The notes under the pieces were generated by a model that ran no database searches, was not told the DNA's origin, and worked only from the letters and a program-made list of their open reading frames with translations. A DNA stretch of 64,000 nucleotides from Epiperipatus broadwayi (taxonomy: Eukaryota > Onychophora > Udeonychophora > Euonychophora > Peripatidae): assembly GCA_028023455.1 (NCBI GenBank), contig JAQFVV010012447.1:1488001-1552000 (forward strand). Reading direction: 5' to 3'. The translations under genes were made by a program, and so were the position numbers. Below, in pieces: positions 1-11,451 of this stretch (its first letter is position 1; each line of letters opens with the position of its first letter).

Positions 1-299
1 CCCAAGGGCTAGATTGCTTTTAGATAATTAATAAACACATCATTTCCATTTACAAAAATATTTTATCTTTAGATCTTGTACTTTTTTATAAAAAAGTACG
101 TTCAAATATTTTTTTTTTAAAACGAAAATAATTTTTAAAGTATTGCATCTATGTGAATATATATATATGTACATTAAACAATTATTTAATTTTAGCTTTT
201 AGTTTTTTTATTTACGAACTTAAAACCGTTTTTATTCTAATTTTAAATTGATGTAATGGCATATACCATTACAATATATATATAATCATACAAAATTAT

Positions 300-530
300 G
301 TGCTATGTTAAAATTCAATATTCATGAATCTAAAGATCGATGCTCAAGTATCATGTTACCACTGTCACCAATCAGACTATCACTATCTGAAGTAAAGAAT
401 AATACCACTTGAAATGGTGAGCTATATATTAACCAGTGTGCTATTGTTAGCAGTTGAGTATATTTGGAAAGCTTAAAAAAAATTAAGCTTTTCTAAAAAC
501 TTTCAATATTTAACAGTAATCCAATATATA
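300..530 (+). mobile_element. Decayed SINE-1 copy
   Basis: This stretch aligns by eye with the better preserved SINE at 58.1-58.4 kb. Shared blocks are the region after the B box (ACTGTCACC), the CTGAAG...GAAAT hairpin region, the block TATATTAACCAGTGTGCTA near 430, and TATTTGGAA near 460. The tRNA-like head is too decayed to recognise. The element has no coding capacity. The pairing of two copies about 58 kb apart is what identifies it as a dispersed repeat. Confidence 0.6.
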
Positions 531-559
531 ATTAATTCTAAAATGTTTATAACAAGTAA

Positions 560-972
560 ATCTTGGAAAATTACACACATTTAACAAAATATGTAATATA
601 AAACTTGTACTGTTCAAGTTAATATGAAAGAGTAAATATAATTACAATAAGATTCAAAAGCATTGAGCTAGTTTTCAACAGGTTGCTGCCAGAATCATAG
701 TGCTAACATTAACTATGTCATTAAAAATATGTGAAGATCAGTATGCAAATAAAGTGCAGTATGTAAATTTACATATTGTGCTTCATTTGCATATTGATTT
801 TTAGTTTATTTGCATATTGATCTTCACCACAACATATACATATTTTAACAACACAGTTAGTGTTAGCACTATGATTCTGGCAGCAACCTGCTGAAAGCTC
901 GCCCAATTCTCTTGAGTCTTATTGAATTATATTTATATTTTCATATATAAGTTTTATATGATTTATAACAAG
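560..972. mobile_element. Foldback element (FB-E)
   Basis: A large imperfect inverted repeat. The left arm is about 597-753 and the right arm about 805-960. Both arms contain the block GGTTGCTGCCAGAATCATAG or its complement and the block GTGAAGATCA. The loop of about 50 bp repeats ATTTGCATATTGAT. A 13-bp direct repeat, TTTATAACAAGTA, lies just outside each end (about 546 and 962) and may be a target duplication. No reading frame is present. It is probably a non-autonomous foldback or MITE. Confidence 0.7.
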
Positions 973-1204
973 TAGGAATAAAGGCAACTAATAAATTTAG
1001 AGTTAAAGAAAGATATCAATGACAAAAGGCATTTCACATTTTTGCTTGGAATTTGTCATTTCCGTATATTACAATTTAGTGTATTACTAGAGAAGATTTA
1101 TTTTGAATGACATTTTGTTTAATCCCAAATGCATTATGTACATTAGTGTTATAATGCCATATATATATAACTATCTGAACTGAAAATTATTTAAGATCTT
1201 GTTT

Positions 1205-2640
1205 AGAAAAAAGAACCCGTTTGTATTTCTAAGTAATCTCAAAACAAAAAGCTATTGTTAGACACTAGAGCAAAAAAATTAGTTTAGAGCTGTCAGTATA
1301 TTAAGAGATACTTAGCAACATCAATGAAAAAATATTTCTCTAGTTTTATTACATGGAATATCCCCATTAACTCATTTGTTTACATTGTAATTAATCTATA
1401 AAATATTTAACATTAACATTTACAGCTATCAAAAGAAATAGCTTATTTTCATAATATTAAAATGTAATTCTTTTTTGTAAAAAAAAAAAACTATTGTTGG
1501 TTTTGAGAGTAAATAGATTAGTTAGAGATGATAATAGTAAAAAATAATTATCTAGCAACACTACTGCTAAATATATTTATTTAGTTATTTCAGAAAATAT
1601 CCCCACTCATTTCTATTCAATTTAACATCTACATCTCTCAAGGAGAGATGAATTGACATGTAAAGGATGTCAAACAAAATGTGTCTATTTCAAATTATTC
1701 TCATAATTCTAAAAATATCTCAGTTTCAAACATACAACCTTGATTGTAAATAGAAGAGGGACCTCTTTTTGCTTTTTAAATAACCTCAAGGCAAAAAGTT
1801 TATGTTTAGCCATTGGAGTAAGTAGTTTAATTTAAAAATATCACTAGTTATTGATATTTAATTAGAAACATCACTGTTAAACTGTCCTATAATTATTACA
1901 TATAATAGTCCCACATATTTCTTTGGTTACATTATAATTAGTCAATGAAAATACTTAATTTCACATATACATCTTTCAATGAAAGGTAAATTGATAGTTT
2001 CAGAATATCAGAGAAGATGTGATTACATGAAAAAATCTTATATTAGAAAAGAAAAAAGATAAATTCCTTTTGTTTCTAAGTAAACTAAAGACAAAAATGC
2101 TATTGTCAATTACTAAAGGAAGTAGTTTGATTTAGGAATGTCAAAAATAATTGATTGTTAACATAGAAACATCAATGATAAACTTACATGAAGTGGTTAT
2201 TACATAGAATATCTCCATTTTATTATTTACAATCACAATTAATCTATAAAAACATTTAATCTAGCACATTTAGCCACCAAGGGAAGATAAATTGATATTT
2301 ATATTATGACAAAAAGTTGTGATTTTTCTAAGCCCTTTTGCTTATAAAATTACCTGACTGAATTTAAACCCATATGACGCATTAGTTAATAATAAAAAAG
2401 ATACATCTTTTTGTTTCTAAGCAAATTCAAGGCACAAAGCTATTGTTGATATTGACACAAATAATTTAGCTTAGGATTACCAAATAATAATTGATAGTAA
2501 TCTATTAATACTGTTGTAAATATATTTTTCTTGTTATGACAGGAATATCCTCACCCATTTCCTTGTTTACATCATAATTAATCCATTAAAATATATGATT
2601 TGACATATTTTATGTATCCAATCAGATTTATAGATTTTAC
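1205..2640. repeat. Five diverged ~300-bp tandem units
   Basis: Five degenerate units start near 1226, 1475, 1770, 2065 and 2411. Each begins with a block like TTTCTAAGTAA..CAAGGCAAAAAGCTATTGTT. Each then carries TAGAAACATCA-TG-TAAA, GGAATATCCCCA, and TTTACATTATAATTAATC-ATAAAA. The period drifts from about 250 to 345 bp. No open frame is conserved between units. This is old satellite-like or expanded repeat DNA. Confidence 0.65.
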
Positions 2641-2786
2641 ATATACATGTGATTATTCATAATTATATATATATATATATGATTGTTTATGATAATTTAT
2701 ATATACATGATTGTGTATGATATATATAATAATTGTTTATGAATATATGATTAATATATATATATATATATATATATAATTTAAAG
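2640..2786. repeat. TA-rich microsatellite tract
   Basis: Interrupted (TA)n and TATATGATTG runs. The last 8 bases, ATTTAAAG (2779-2786), are the left target duplication of the adjacent hAT element. Confidence 0.85.
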
Positions 2787-3780
2787 CAATGTTTCTTAAC
2801 TGCTTACATGCTATGGACCAATAATTTTTTATATTTTTTTATTACAGACCAAATGAAGTATTAAACAAAAAAATGGAAGAAAGGGCAAGTGTTTTTATAG
2901 TAAAAAGAAGATGCACCCAGCCTTATAAAGACCTGTTTTTTTAATTGGTTGCTTTAACAATTTTTTTTTTTAAAGATTTAATGAAAATTAAACAAAAAAT
3001 TTTAAATGTGAGAAACAACTGTCTGAAAGACCATCATTATGGTGGAATACAAAAACTCTGGATTTTCAGCCTGTCATTTTTATAATAATTGGTTGCTTTA
3101 ACAATTTTCTTAAAGATTTAATGTAAATATGTTTTTTATTAAATGAGACAAATTGATAAAAGTTTGTTACATTTTAAATTAACATTGCTAGTTACATCTT
3201 CATCTGAACTATATTAGGGAATTAATATCTTAGTATTAAATTATGAATCAGCATTTATGGCTGTTTCTGTAGCTGGATGGAAGCCTCTACTATGAAGTAT
3301 ATACTATAATCTGTATAGTTAAAAGTATTCATACTGATTTTTTTTTCACATTTTTTTATTTAATGGCAGAAGTATTTCCTTCACAAAAATGTAATGGTTG
3401 TGAATTTGACATGTGACATTGGACAAACATTTATTTACCAATTAGACAATAGAGAAAATACATATTTTATATATAAGATAATTATTGCTGTGTTTAACAA
3501 ATTTAATATATGTGAGTATATATTTTCAAAAAATGATAACAAACATAAAATATATGTCAAAACTATAAGAAAATAAATTAACTAACAAAATGTTAAACTA
3601 TTAATAAACAAAATCTAAAAAAAAAACAAAGAATATTATTTAAATAACAAGTGAAACATAATTATAATTATAAAACTAATAACTAATGAGATCATTGCTG
3701 ATTTTTTTCAGTAATTAACTTATCAAGTCTTAAAGATATATTTGTGGCTACTAAGCACAAAGCTGGGTTTATTAATTAAT
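2787..3780. repeat. Duplicated left end of the hAT element
   Basis: A second left terminus, CAGTGTTTCTCAG, starts at 3781. Its downstream sequence (3781-4180) matches 2787-2906 plus 3440-3775 in the same order. The matching blocks include ACCAAATGAAG-ATT-AACAAAAAA, AAATTAACTA-CAAAAT-TTAAACTA, and the end of the transposase frame. The outer copy also holds a 40-bp direct repeat beginning TAATTGGTTGCTTTAACAAT (about 2943 and 3087). Either one hAT copy inserted into another, or the end was duplicated by recombination. Confidence 0.7.
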
Positions 3781-4683
3781 CAGTGTTTCTCAGTTGACTA
3801 CGTGCCATAGACTAATAAATTTTTAATTTTATTTTATTACCTACCAAATGAAGAATTGAACAAAAAATGAAAAAAACAATGGGTGTTTTTATAGTAATTA
3901 TTGTAGTGTTTAACAAAAAATTATATATATATATATATATTCAGAGAATGATAAAAATATAGAATAATCAATGAAACTATGCAAAAGTAAATTAACTAGC
4001 AAAATATTAAACTAATAATAAGCAAAATCTGAAGAAAAACAAAGAATTATATTTAAATAACTGGATGAAACATAATGATAATTATAAAACCAAAACTAAT
4101 GTAATTGTTGCTAAATCATTTCGGTAATTAGTTTGTCAAGTCTTGGAGATATACTTATTCCTGCTAAGTGAAAAGGTGAATTTAGTAATAAAAAATTTCT
4201 TTCTTTTGATTTTATGAATGTCATTCCCGAAAATGTCGATTCATATAAGCATGTGGCCGAAAATGGTAATAATACTCCTAAGGCTTTGTTATGTACTTTC
4301 TGATATTCAGTTTTAATTTTACCAACTTTAAGGTTCCATAACCACATAAATATTTTAACTTTTTCTGTTCTAAAACAGTTACATTATTTTCTTGTTCAAT
4401 AAACAGATTTAAAAACCACAGTGCTTTTCTATGTATCTTCTTCATGTGGATAATATTGATTAAACACACAACAAAGCCTAATGTCCATAAACAGTATTTT
4501 TCAATTTAATGCTGATATTTATATCAACTTCATTTATCTATTCTGAAAATGAATGAAACATGTTACTTTTTTTCTTCTACATGCTTACACCATAATTTTA
4601 ACTTTTTCTTGAATATCTCAATTTTATTCCATAAATCAAAAGTAATATTATTTTTTTGCAAACTTAAATTTAGTTCATTTAAT

Positions 4684-4804
4684 AATGTGGGATTCAAACT
4701 CAGCCTTTCACATGACCCACAACTGCCAGTGCCATCTTATATTACTGATCCATCTGATCTCACAGTTGTGGGTTGTGTGAAAGTCTGAGTTTGAATCCCA
4801 CATA
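4684..4804. repeat. Small palindromic insertion in the transposase
   Basis: The inverted arms are about 4685-4727 and 4762-4804. The left arm has TGGGATTCAAACTCAG and the right arm CTGAGTTTGAATCCCA. Each arm end looks like a tRNA T-arm (GGTTCAAATCC type), so the arms may be inverted pieces of a tRNA-derived SINE. It is not coding. Confidence 0.65.
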
Positions 4805-4857
4805 TATTACATATATAAATGCAGATGTTAAGCCTGTATAATGTATTCATTTAATAA

Positions 4858-5455
4858 TCACATGATCACCAATTCTTATGCCAGCACATAACTGTTATTA
4901 AACAGGAAAAACTCTCCATACAGTAGTGCCACCCTGTGCCAACCAGGGTAATCATTGGATGCCAGAAGGCTTGTGCATAAAATCCCCATCTAGTGCCTAG
5001 TCATTCAATATCCCCAGACTAATTTCTGTCTTGTGGCCTTCATCAGTGAGGAGCCTTGGATCTAAGAGTTAATCCTGTCTAATAGGATAGTGGTGGATAT
5101 GGTTGTTAAAGAGCCAAAGACACCAAAATGTATGGGTTCTGAACTGAGTTCAGACCATATGACTATATAAGCTATTGAGCTTAGATTAAAAATATTGTGT
5201 TTTCAATTTTATTCTCATAGTTTTGTAGTTAAGTAGAGGTGTTTGCTGGAGGATTGCATTGGATTCTAAGATCTAGGTGCAGTGCTCTCAGATCCAAGGC
5301 TCCTCACTGATGAAGGCTATAAGCCAGAAACTAGTCTGGAGATATTGGATGGGTAGGCACTAGATGGGGATTTTATGCACAAGCCTTCTGGCATCCAGTG
5401 ATTACTCTGGTTGGCACAGAGTGGCACTACTGTATGGAGAGTTTTACCTGTTTAA
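4858..5455. mobile_element. Foldback FB-A copy 1
   Basis: The arms are about 4900-5075 and 5270-5453. They share AACTCTCCATACAGTAG, TGGCATCCA/TGGATGCCA, and GGATCCAAGG-type blocks. The same family recurs at 47.34-47.99 kb and, internally deleted, at 58.9 kb. The centre (about 200 bp) is non-coding. Each arm contains a hammerhead-like motif. On the plus strand, ATCCAA is at 5292-5297, CTCC at 5300-5303, CTGATGA at 5307-5313, a GGCT/AGCC hairpin, GAAAC at 5327-5331, GTC at 5334-5336, GGAG at 5338-5341 and TTGGAT at 5345-5350. Confidence 0.8.
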
Positions 5456-7136
5456 TATAATTAAATAATGTAAATATGTTCAACAAGTATGCTGGTTTAG
5501 CAATACAATTGTTGTCACAGAAAATATTTCTCTATGCTGAATTTTTTGTTTCTAGAAATGTTTTGATTTCTTTTCTTAATGCATAAATTTCCGTTACTAT
5601 TTTCCCTCTCAATGACAATCATCGTACTTCTGCATGAAGTAGTAAATTTTTATATTTGGATTCCATTTCATTGCCTAAACTTGAGACTAGTCTTGAATTT
5701 AGTGCATTGCATTTAATATAATTTATTATTTTTATTAACTGAGTAAGAACATTGTTCAAGTCAAAAAGCAATTTTTAGCAGTTAACTGCTCAAACGGTGT
5801 ATAATACTATGAATAAAAATCATTTTGTCATCTACTACTTCTTTAATTTTTTTCTGCAACTCCTGAATGTTTTTGGTCATTACTTGCTGCTTCATCATTG
5901 CATAAACCAACACACTTTTTCCAATTAAGTGAAATATTTTCAATGTAATTATCAATTATATTAACTATATCCAAACTAATTGTTTGATTAGGATGTTCAG
6001 CATACCAAAAAAAAAAAAATTTTTTTTTCTATTACATCACTAATTTCATAATCAGCATAACAAATATAACATAAAAGTATGACTTTATTGGTAACATTTG
6101 TCTATTTGAATTGTGAACGATTCGCTTATTTTTTAATTAATAGATCTAATTCACTAAATCTGCATTGAATAGTATTGTTAGAAAGTGGCAAAGTTTTCAT
6201 TTTGTCTTCAGAAACCATACCTCGGATTTTAGAACATGTTTATTAAACATTGTTTAATTAAGTTTCTGCAATAGAGTACTGCTTTTTGCATAAAGCAATT
6301 CTTAAAGCAACTAAATATGGTGCTTTACAAAAGACTTATTGATTGGAAGGAATTTTTTAAAAGATGATTTTTTTTTAATTTAGCATTTTTATCTTCAAAA
6401 AAATTCAATGGCTTATTTTGTAGAATGTTTGGTCTGTAAATGACATATTAATTTTGCTGTATTATTACATTCATTGGATAACATTTCTCTGCAAATAATG
6501 CACTGAGGTTTGGGTAAATTTTCTTCTGATTCTGGCCAGGAAATGGAACCAAATTTCAAATAATCAGGAATGAATTGATGAACAACCACATATTTTTGTT
6601 TTTGCCTGGGGAGAATAAAGAATATTTTCATTAGCATTCATTTGAAAAACACTGCAATAGTTTTTGATGTTCACTTGATATAATTCATTTTTAAATGGCT
6701 AAAACTTATCAAAAAGGTAAATATCAAGTACTTAATTTGCTTTAATTTTAGTAGACACCTATTATATAGTAATTTCTCTCATTGCATATCAGTGCAATTT
6801 TCATTGATTAGCTAATACCCAAAGTGCATCTCAGTACATAAAGTGTCCATATGCAAAATAGTTAATGGAGTAATGCTTCTACTGTGAAATGACTGATACT
6901 TTTTTTTTGTTTTGTATTTCTTGTAGAGTTTTGATTGTTAGTTTATTTTCTACGAATTCTATAAATAAAACAACTAACTAACAAAATAAAATCTTAGAAC
7001 TGAATTAAAGATAAATTTAATAAAATTAGTTATAATAAAAAAGATTTAAAAAATATATGTAATAAATATGAACAAATTTATAAACTTTTTGTGGAACACT
7101 AATATTTTTCTATGGTTGAGAAACATTGATTTAAAG

Positions 7137-7433
7137 CTCCCTTGATTAGACTTTTCAAATACCTGAAAGCAATATTTGTCTGCTCTGTTTTTTTTATGTA
7201 TTATGTTGGTCTGGCTGAATTTATTTTTATTACACTATTGACTGACAATCAAATAAAATAGTTTGATAAGAAAAATTATAAAACATGTCTTCTCCAAAGC
7301 TTTCTTTTTCTTAAAGTTTAAAGAATATGTCTCTTTTAAATGATGAGAAACAGCACATTTTTTACATTTTAAGAAAGAGAAAATCTTAAGGAAATATGCT
7401 TTCAAACACATAAAATATTAGCTACTTATATAT
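7137..7433. other. AT-rich DNA, nothing recognised
   Basis: No reading frame, repeat arm or RNA gene was recognised between the hAT target duplication and the palindrome insertion. Confidence 0.5.
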
Positions 7434-7709
7434 ATAAATCTGTTTTAATTATAAATTTTATTAAACGCTCACTATTATTTCAGTAATAGTTTTAACAAGG
7501 CTGTAAACCTTAGCAATGAGCGTCTGAAAAAATCGTCACTAGGGACCTCTGTAGGTCTTTTAAAACACATGCTTACGCTATGAAGAAAAGAGAGCATAAG
7601 CATGTGTTTTAAAAGACCTACAGAGGTCCCTAGTGACGATTTTTTCAGACGCTCATTGCTAAGGTTTACAGCCTTGTTAAAACTATTACTATAAATCTGT
7701 TTTTTAATT
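7434..7709. mobile_element. Near-perfect palindrome insertion with long flanking repeats
   Basis: The two 98-bp arms (7482-7579 and 7593-7690) show one visible mismatch (7576 against the paired base) around a 13-base loop. The arms end in AGTAATAGTTTTAAC and its complement. A direct repeat, ATAAATCTGTTTT(TT)AATT, lies at 7434-7450 and 7691-7709. It looks like a 17-19 bp target duplication enclosing the palindrome plus 31 extra bases. One arm also occurs alone inside the RTE LINE at 49944-50022. The open frame across the palindrome is only self-complementary sequence. Confidence 0.8.
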
Positions 7710-8029
7710 GCCAAGGTGTAACTTGTTTAGTTCAGTAAGAGAATGATGGTTTTTGGTGCTCAAGATCCATGGAACATTATTACTTCTGGTTCTCAAATTT
7801 ATTATCAATTTTTGAGTAGTTGACTATTTAATAATTTTTATTTAATTGGCAACATGTACTTAAATGATAATGTTTTAGACATGCTTATTGGCAGAAAAAC
7901 AAGGGGAGCAGATCATAATTTTTTCAAACGTTTGGTTAGTCTAATTATGATAGCTTTAAATCATATACTTAAAGTTTCCTTTTAATTAATCTAAACTATA
8001 AGCTTTTATTCATAATTGCATCAATATAT

Positions 8030-8541
8030 ATATATATATAGAAAATCAAGCCATACACCACATGACTTCTGGCATTTATCAAGCAAAGCTTGTTTAGAGC
8101 TATTAGCATGCTCATTATATTACACTTGTAGTACAAGCTTAATAAGTTAAGTCACATAATGTATGACTTGATTTTCTTACTATTATAGTTTTGTTTTTGA
8201 GGCTTTGGTGATGTTATATTGTTAAAGCTATTAATATATGGTGTATCTGAGTTTAGTTCAGTCCCATATGATTATTTAAGTTAGATAGCTAGATTTGAAG
8301 ACATATAGATGTCCGAACATTTCAGATTTTCTACTTAATAATTAAGTATCAGATAAAGGCTGTGCTTGAGTTGATATTTTAAATCTAGTGTCTGAATATC
8401 CTAGTGCCTCCTTGAGGAGAGCCATTATCTCTAAACTGGTTTGGGGATAGGAATAATTCTAGATAGAGATTTTAAATGCTTTCTCTTCTGGTATTTATCA
8501 AAAAAACTTGTATAGAACTATTAGCATGCTCATTATATATA
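8030..8541. mobile_element. Decayed foldback related to FB-A
   Basis: An inverted pair, GAAAATCAAG-CATACA at 8041 and TGTATGACTTGATTTTC at 8159-8175, encloses a block (8063-8118). That block, ending GAGCTATTAGCATGCTCATTATAT, is repeated directly at 8485-8541. The stretch 8210-8500 resembles FB-A: GTTAAAG, a CTGAGTTTAGTTCAG-type block, CTCCTTGAGGAGAGCC, and AAACTGGTTTGGGGATAGG in place of GAAACTAGTCTGGAGATATTGG. It is an old, rearranged member of that family. Confidence 0.55.
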
Positions 8542-8640
8542 TATATATATATATATATTGATTTGAATATTATATATATATATATGAAAATAATAAATAT
8601 ACGAACTAACTAAAAAAAAAAAAAAAACATAATAAAAAAC

Positions 8641-8874
8641 ACACAATTACTTCTCTATAAAGCTGCTTAAATATTTCAACCAGCAGACTGGTTTTCATCA
8701 GAAAGCACAGAAAAATGGCTATTTTGGAAGCTAAAATATTACTGTTTGTAATATTATTGTTTGTAATATTTTAGCATTTAAATTCCGGAAATAGTCTTTT
8801 CGCTGTGCTTTCTGATGAAAACCAATCTGCTGGTTGAAATATTAATAAAGCAGCTTTATAGAGAAGTAATTGTA
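8641..8874. mobile_element. Foldback FB-C with hammerhead-like motif
   Basis: The arms are about 8644-8750 and 8765-8872. They share AATTACTTCTCTATAAAGC and the motif region. On the plus strand GCTTT precedes CTGATGA (8812-8818). Then comes the hairpin AACCA/TGGTT and GAAAT (8836-8840). In the left arm, read on the minus strand from 8706 to 8661, the same order ends in TAAGC, which can pair with GCTT. It is non-coding. Confidence 0.75.
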
Positions 8875-8880
8875 TGATTT

Positions 8881-10914
8881 ATATATATATTAAAAATGAT
8901 TAAAAAAGTATTTTTATATAGAAAAAATCATTCTAAAGACTCTTCTCCAAATTGGTCTTTTCATCAATGCAGTCTATCTAATGAAGTTTATAATCAGTAG
9001 AAATGGATAATGGTGATGTAGATAGAGAATAAAAATATTACGATTTATGTATATCTTATTATATTTGGTTACATGTCAATGCAACTTTCAGCTGAGTTGA
9101 ATGATCTAACCAAACACCATGTAATGCAACAAAAATAATAATATGATATACAGCTATTATGCACAATAATATGTAGATAAATAAGAGTATGTGTTCATTT
9201 ATTAAAAGTAATCCTCTTTTGAGCCAAATGGAATACTATAATCAAAGTCTTCATACACATTGGATGTTCTTAACTATATTTTCATGTTTATAAAAACACA
9301 GTATTTACAAATATATAGCATAGAAATTAAATTATTAAACCATTTCTCTAAAAGTCAGCAACAGAGTAATGTGTTGATAATTGATTGATGGAATCTGCAT
9401 ACCATTTATAATCTTGGATATTGAACCATGACTATTATGAAACTAATACAATTTTATTCCTATTGTTATTTTTTATAATACTAGCTTATTAACTATAGCA
9501 ATCAATTAAATATATAAAATATAAAAATTAATTTCCCATTATCATGACATCTATTAATATCATATATCTGATGTATAAAATGCGTTTGAGGTTATAAAGA
9601 AAAACTGCAAATTTTAAATGTAATAAAGTAAATAATTTAATCAAATACCAAAGAAGAGTTTGTATACAAATAAATAAGCATTTCCTCAAGGTAAATAATT
9701 AATAAATTTGTCAGCATAACGTCAACTTAATAAACTCATTTTAAAATTGTTCAAATGAATTTTGTATTTTTCATATAATATATGACAACTCAAAACATAT
9801 ATGGAAAGTTTTACATTCTGTTAAAAAAAGATAGCCCATAGTCACATTACAATTTTAGATAAAAGTAAACAATAAATAAAATGAATTATGGGTAAGTGAA
9901 TCAAATTTTCTCCTCTCTCTTCACTAATTGAAATGTAGGTTTCTCATTGTTCTAAATATGAACTAATATTAATAATAATAAAAATGTTTCAATATTCATA
10001 AAACATTAAATCAAACAGATAAATACTTAATAAATTAAAACACACCTTTAAATATAACTAAAATTAATAGGGTACTAGAAAAGTTAAGAAATTTGTTTTA
10101 AAAAAACATTCTCATCTAGAATTCTAGTTTTTAATAGAACTCTAGTATTTAAATTTTAACGGCAACTTTGTAGGGATTTGTAAATGACCTTATTCCAAAT
10201 TAATAATATATGCCTTTAATGGACAGTTTGTTGAGATTCACTTTTTTATAGTTCTTACTTTCTAATAAGGTTACATTACTCTACAACTTTTATTTATTAA
10301 GTTTTCACATTTCACCTACATTTTACTCAACCAGTCACATCATAAGAGAGAAGTGTATGTTTAAATTCTGAAGTTTAAACTTTAAAAGATCTGATATACT
10401 ACATCTTATAGGATCACTCATAATTTTTGGAAATGGGTTATTCAGCTATATATTTGATGTTTAATATTATGTAGTTGAATACTTTCCAAATCACTATTAG
10501 TAAGACAGATTCGGCTTTTACATAGATTACCAGCCATTTCTTTTGTTACCAAAATTATTGACTAAATTGTGGTCTGGAATTTTGCTTGGCACTAATAGTT
10601 ATCTCTAATATTCAAATCCCAGCCTTATATACTCTCTTAATTGATGATTCAGCCAAGACCAAAGCATTGTTCTTTAATCCCGCTTTGTTTTTGTTTTTTT
10701 TTTAAATTATAAGTATGTTTTTGTATATTCCTAAATTAATCTTCCTTGTTGATTTTAGATTTATTTTTTGCAGCTCTTTATCAGATTAGCAATACATCAA
10801 AACATGTTAATTACAATTTAAACAATTCTAAAAAAAATTGTTTTCATCAAACGGTATTTAAATATTATACAACTTATATTTTTCACTAAATAATTATAAA
10901 TATATCCATTACAA
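8881..10914. other. AT-rich intergenic DNA, nothing recognised
   Basis: About 2 kb with short A or T runs and no open frame longer than noise. I recognised no repeat pair, RNA gene or transposon motif. Confidence 0.5.
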
Positions 10915-11028
10915 GCGTTGGTGGCCGAATAGTCAGCACAGCCGCCTTACAAACAGTTGTCCCGGGATTGCGGGTTAGCTTTCCGACCGATGCTGACACA
11001 TGAAAAAAATAAATAAATAAAAATCACT
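10915..11028 (+). mobile_element. tRNA-derived SINE remnant (SINE-2)
   Basis: A GC-rich island in AT-rich DNA. TGGCCGAATAGTCAG (from 10922) fits a pol III A box. GCGGGTTAGCTTTCCGA (10970-10986) fits a decayed B box (GGTTCGATTCC). The body ends in an (AAAT)n tail near 11005-11025. The head resembles a Leu/Ser-type tRNA. It is a short retroposon and not a working tRNA, because the cloverleaf is broken. Confidence 0.7.
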
Positions 11029-11414
11029 TATTCTGAGAAAGATTTGAGTGTGTTTCTAATTATCAATATTTTATAACCATTTTCAAATTATAGGTTCACA
11101 AATGCACCATTATGAATAGAACACAGTTCTAGACATTATTTTATCATTTTATTATATAAAATTATTCAACTGTGTATAGAAGAAATTAAAATTTATTCAG
11201 TTTTTAAATTTCTATTCTAAACAATCAAATCCTTATTCATTATTTAATGATTATCCTTTACATCTGTATTTAAAATTGAATTAATCGTAATAAATGACTT
11301 GGTTATCTTATCAAACTTCTGCTGTATTTCATTCCGTAATCTTTAACTCAAATTTTATAAAAATTTTAATAAGGACATGCTCATTTATCAAATCGTAAAA
11401 TTTATTAAATTATG

Positions 11415-11451
<37 letters not shown>

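Larger units (their letters stand above)
4111..6637 (-). pseudogene. hAT transposase pseudogene (ZBED/SCAND3-like)
   Basis: Reading leftwards on the minus strand, the blocks appear in family order. A BED zinc finger comes first (6637-6413): YLKFGSISW, then PKPQCIICREMLSN, then the H-x4-H end HLQTKH. KAPYLVALRIALCKK lies near 6320-6260 and LPLSNNTI near 6200. NALNSRLVSSLGNE and LLLHAEVR with a stop follow near 5690-5620, then IYALRKEIKTFLE. The C-terminal dimerisation region LLPFSATCLYESTFS and PRLDKL lies at 4280-4130. The family protein excises and inserts the element and contacts DNA through the BED finger. Here the frame is shifted repeatedly and split by foldbacks at 4684-4804 and 4858-5455, so no protein is expected. 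The motif order makes the family assignment firm. Confidence 0.9.
2787..7128 (-). mobile_element. hAT DNA transposon, complete but dead
   Basis: The ends are inverted: CAATGTTTCTTAAC at 2787 and the complement of CAATGTTTCTCAAC at 7115-7128. They resemble the CAGTGTTTCTC termini usual in hAT elements. Both ends are flanked by the exact 8-bp duplication ATTTAAAG (2779-2786 and 7129-7136), the length expected for hAT. The transposase lies on the minus strand and is broken by stops, frameshifts and two foldback insertions. The element is 4342 bp including those insertions. The left end is present twice, at 2787 and 3781. A weaker TIR-like site lies near 6652. Confidence 0.9.

Noticed and set aside
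1205-2640. CRISPR-like array
   Set aside because: Units are ~300 bp and diverged, with no short exact repeats or regular spacers, and the sequence is eukaryotic.
6413-6637. Domesticated BED-finger gene
   Set aside because: It is continuous with a decayed hAT transposase bounded by matching terminal repeats and an 8-bp duplication. No sign of selection on the frame.
7475-7714. 80-codon frame over the palindrome
   Set aside because: Both halves are reverse complements of each other. The frame is a by-product of the inverted repeat.
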